In this document: one piece after another, positions 21,756 to 23,051 of the stretch
Layout of the letters: the number at the start of each line of letters is the position of its first letter
How positions within the stretch are numbered: position 1 is the stretch's first letter
Origin: JBJXFK01 sp046155505
Lineage (GTDB): Bacteria; Planctomycetota; Phycisphaerae; UBA1845; Fen-1342
DNA: 23,051 nucleotides
Reading direction: 5' to 3'
Assembly: GCA_046155505.1 (NCBI GenBank)
Contig: JBJXFK010000067.1
Location: forward strand, 1-23,051
Program-made: the position numbers and the translations under genes
The notes under the pieces: generated by a model
Told to the model about the DNA's origin: nothing
The model's database searches: none
The model's input: only the letters and a program-made list of their open reading frames with translations

Positions 21756-22941
21756 CCTGCTCGCCATGTTGGCGACGCTCGGCGCAGCGGCGTTCGCCGG
21801 CGAGCCGCCGACATCCGCCCCCTCCTCCGCCCCCACAACGACAACTGCCACCGCCGCCGACGCGCGCGAGGGCATTCGCCGTGGCCTCGAATATCTACTG
21901 AAGACGCAGAACGCCGACGGCTCGTGGGGATCGCAGGCGAACGCACTGCTCTACCTCGACCTCGACATGACTTTCATGAACCCCGAGACGCAGCGCGGCT
22001 GGCAGGTCGCCACGACCGGCCTGGTCTGCTGCGCCCTGCAAAAACTGCCGGCGAGCGGCCCGATCGACGCCGCCTACGATCGCGGGATCGATTTCATCCT
22101 GAATAACGCCGACCTCAAACGCGCCAGCGATTGGGACCTCGACCCGACGTGGGGACTCATTTACGGCTTGCAGGGCCTCGCCAATGCCTATCGCCATCCG
22201 CGCTACGACGGCTCGGCCCGCAAAATCTCCATTCGCGATGTCGTGCCCAAACTGCTCAAGTCGCTCGCAAATGTCCAATCGCTCTCCGGCGGCTGGGGCT
22301 ACTACGATATCGAGGAATACAAGACGCATCCCGCGACCTGGGCGACCAGCTTCACCACCGCGGCAGGCGTGATCGCGCTACTCGACGCGCGCGACGCCGG
22401 CTTTGAAGTCGAACAGGCGATCATCGACCGAGCCGCCCGCGCCATCGAACGCTGCCGTCTGCCCAACGGCGCGTTTCGATACAACGTCGATCCGATCGCC
22501 CGCCCCGGCGTGGGCGAATCGATCGACGCGATTCAAGGCTCGCTCGGCCGCATTCAGGCCTGCAATCTCGCGCTCATGCGTGCCGAACGCGAAGTGAAAC
22601 CCGCCGCCGTCGAGCGCGGCGTGCAGAATTTTTTCCAGTATCACCGCTTCCTCGACATCGCTCGCGGTCGCCCGATCCCGCACGAAGCCTATTACGCCAA
22701 CGCGGCGTATTTTTATCATTTCGCACACTACTACGGTGCGCGAGTCATGACCACGCTGCCCGACCAGCAGCGCGCCGCCGCCTGGCCACGGCTTCGCCAG
22801 CAGGTGCTGAAAACCCAACAAGCCGACGGCTCGCTGGTCGATTACTACATGAACAGCTATGGCAAGCCCTATGGCACGGCGTTTTCGCTGCTGGCGCTGC
22901 AAGAGTCGCTGCATGACGAGCAGCCGAGCGAGGGGCGGTGA
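21673..22941 (+). CDS. Secreted prenyltransferase/squalene-oxidase-repeat (alpha-alpha toroid) protein
   Basis: This 422-residue protein has an exported N-terminus: NRR, then a hydrophobic stretch (about 21-42) ending AAAFA-GEPP, followed by a Thr/Ser/Pro linker. The rest is the helical toroid of terpenoid cyclases and prenyltransferases, with repeats such as GLEYLLKTQNADGSWG, LANVQSLSGGWGYYD and QVLKTQQADGSLVDYY. The acidic DXDD motif of squalene-hopene cyclases is not evident, so enzymatic cyclisation is doubtful; such proteins are frequent in planctomycetes without known function. The start codon overlaps the GT9 stop. An in-frame ATG at 21766 would remove the basic region of the signal peptide, so 21673 is preferred. 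Part of the signal peptide is encoded by a heptamer array. Confidence 0.85.
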   Translation: MKDTQASHSVPSVEPRNRRSAFALRPLALLAMLATLGAAAFAGEPPTSAPSSAPTTTTATAADAREGIRRGLEYLLKTQNADGSWGSQANALLYLDLDMTFMNPETQRGWQVATTGLVCCALQKLPASGPIDAAYDRGIDFILNNADLKRASDWDLDPTWGLIYGLQGLANAYRHPRYDGSARKISIRDVVPKLLKSLANVQSLSGGWGYYDIEEYKTHPATWATSFTTAAGVIALLDARDAGFEVEQAIIDRAARAIERCRLPNGAFRYNVDPIARPGVGESIDAIQGSLGRIQACNLALMRAEREVKPAAVERGVQNFFQYHRFLDIARGRPIPHEAYYANAAYFYHFAHYYGARVMTTLPDQQRAAAWPRLRQQVLKTQQADGSLVDYYMNSYGKPYGTAFSLLALQESLHDEQPSEGR

Positions 22942-22962
22942 GTGCGACGCACGAATCATGGA

Positions 22963-23051
22963 GAGCTGCCGCACTCGGCTGCTTTTTGTGGAGCAGCCGC
23001 CCTCGGCGGCTTCCCGCGGCGGCTCAACAAAGCAGCCGAGGGCGGCAGCTC
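22963..23051. repeat. Inverted repeat at the right edge, AGCCGAGGGCGGC family
   Basis: The arms 22963-22983 and 23031-23051 match in reverse complement at 20 of 21 bases. Between them is another hairpin of the same motif (GAGCAGCCGCC at 22991-23001 and GGCGGCTC at 23017-23024). The arms contain the core found three times at 19940-20013. The element may continue beyond the window. Confidence 0.7.
22965..22987 (+). terminator. Likely Rho-independent terminator
   Basis: GCTGCCG (22965-22971) pairs with CGGCTGC (22976-22982) apart from one T-T mismatch, with loop CACT, and is followed directly by TTTTT (22983-22987). It lies 24 bp after the stop of the toroid-fold gene. It also forms the left arm of a larger inverted repeat. 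Confidence 0.55.

Noticed and set aside
1..23051. Defence island, prophage or integrated element
   Set aside because: No integrase, transposase, capsid, restriction, toxin-antitoxin or attachment-site signal was seen; the genes are ordinary metabolic and envelope functions, and the only nuclease gene looks like DNA repair.

Overview
The window is a GC-rich, tightly packed bacterial chromosome segment with 14 complete protein-coding genes and one possible partial gene at the left edge. I infer a planctomycete, probably of the Phycisphaerae type. The pointers are a secreted repeat protein ending in a paired dockerin-like domain with a C-terminal Cys, a secreted prenyltransferase/squalene-cyclase-fold protein, a NagB-PIG-L fusion, a mixed-substrate type phosphofructokinase, and an mre locus without mreD, pbp2 or rodA beside it. 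No taxonomic marker is present, so this is inference. I see no rRNA, tRNA, CRISPR array, transposase, integrase or phage gene.

Layout: 1-547 holds a possible gene tail and small repeats. 548-2344 (-) is an SLC13/DASS-type permease with two RCK_C domains. 2559-3926 (-) is a secreted protein with seven 50-residue repeats and a dockerin-like tail. 4210-6336 (+) fuses an SbcD/Mre11-like metallophosphoesterase to a GIY-YIG nuclease domain. 6598-10014 (+) is a cell-shape cluster: a membrane-anchored coiled-coil protein, a 57-aa membrane protein, mreB and mreC. 10145-11254 (-) is 6-phosphofructokinase. 11540-14113 (-) is a secreted alpha/beta hydrolase. 14220-14990 (-) is a TIGR02206/YwaF-like membrane protein. 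15232-15939 (+) is a LolD/MacB-type ABC ATPase without a permease. 16010-17965 (+) is the NagB-PIG-L fusion. 18135-19733 (+) is a GT-C (family 39-like) membrane glycosyltransferase. 20125-20460 (-) is a small disordered protein. 20609-22941 (+) is a GT9 heptosyltransferase overlapping a secreted toroid-fold protein by ATGA.

Functionally the window leans towards the cell envelope: shape (MreB, MreC and partners), amino-sugar recycling (NagB-PIG-L), glycan assembly (GT39-like, GT9), export (ABC ATPase) and several exported proteins.

Two patterns run across the genes. First, the gaps are filled with inverted repeats and with degenerate heptanucleotide arrays. These repeatedly include or touch stop codons, and in one case they also supply a start codon and part of a signal peptide. 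Second, start sites fall into two classes: genes with a clear Shine-Dalgarno sequence, and genes with none but a -10 hexamer ending 7-10 nt before the ATG, which suggests leaderless or near-leaderless transcripts.
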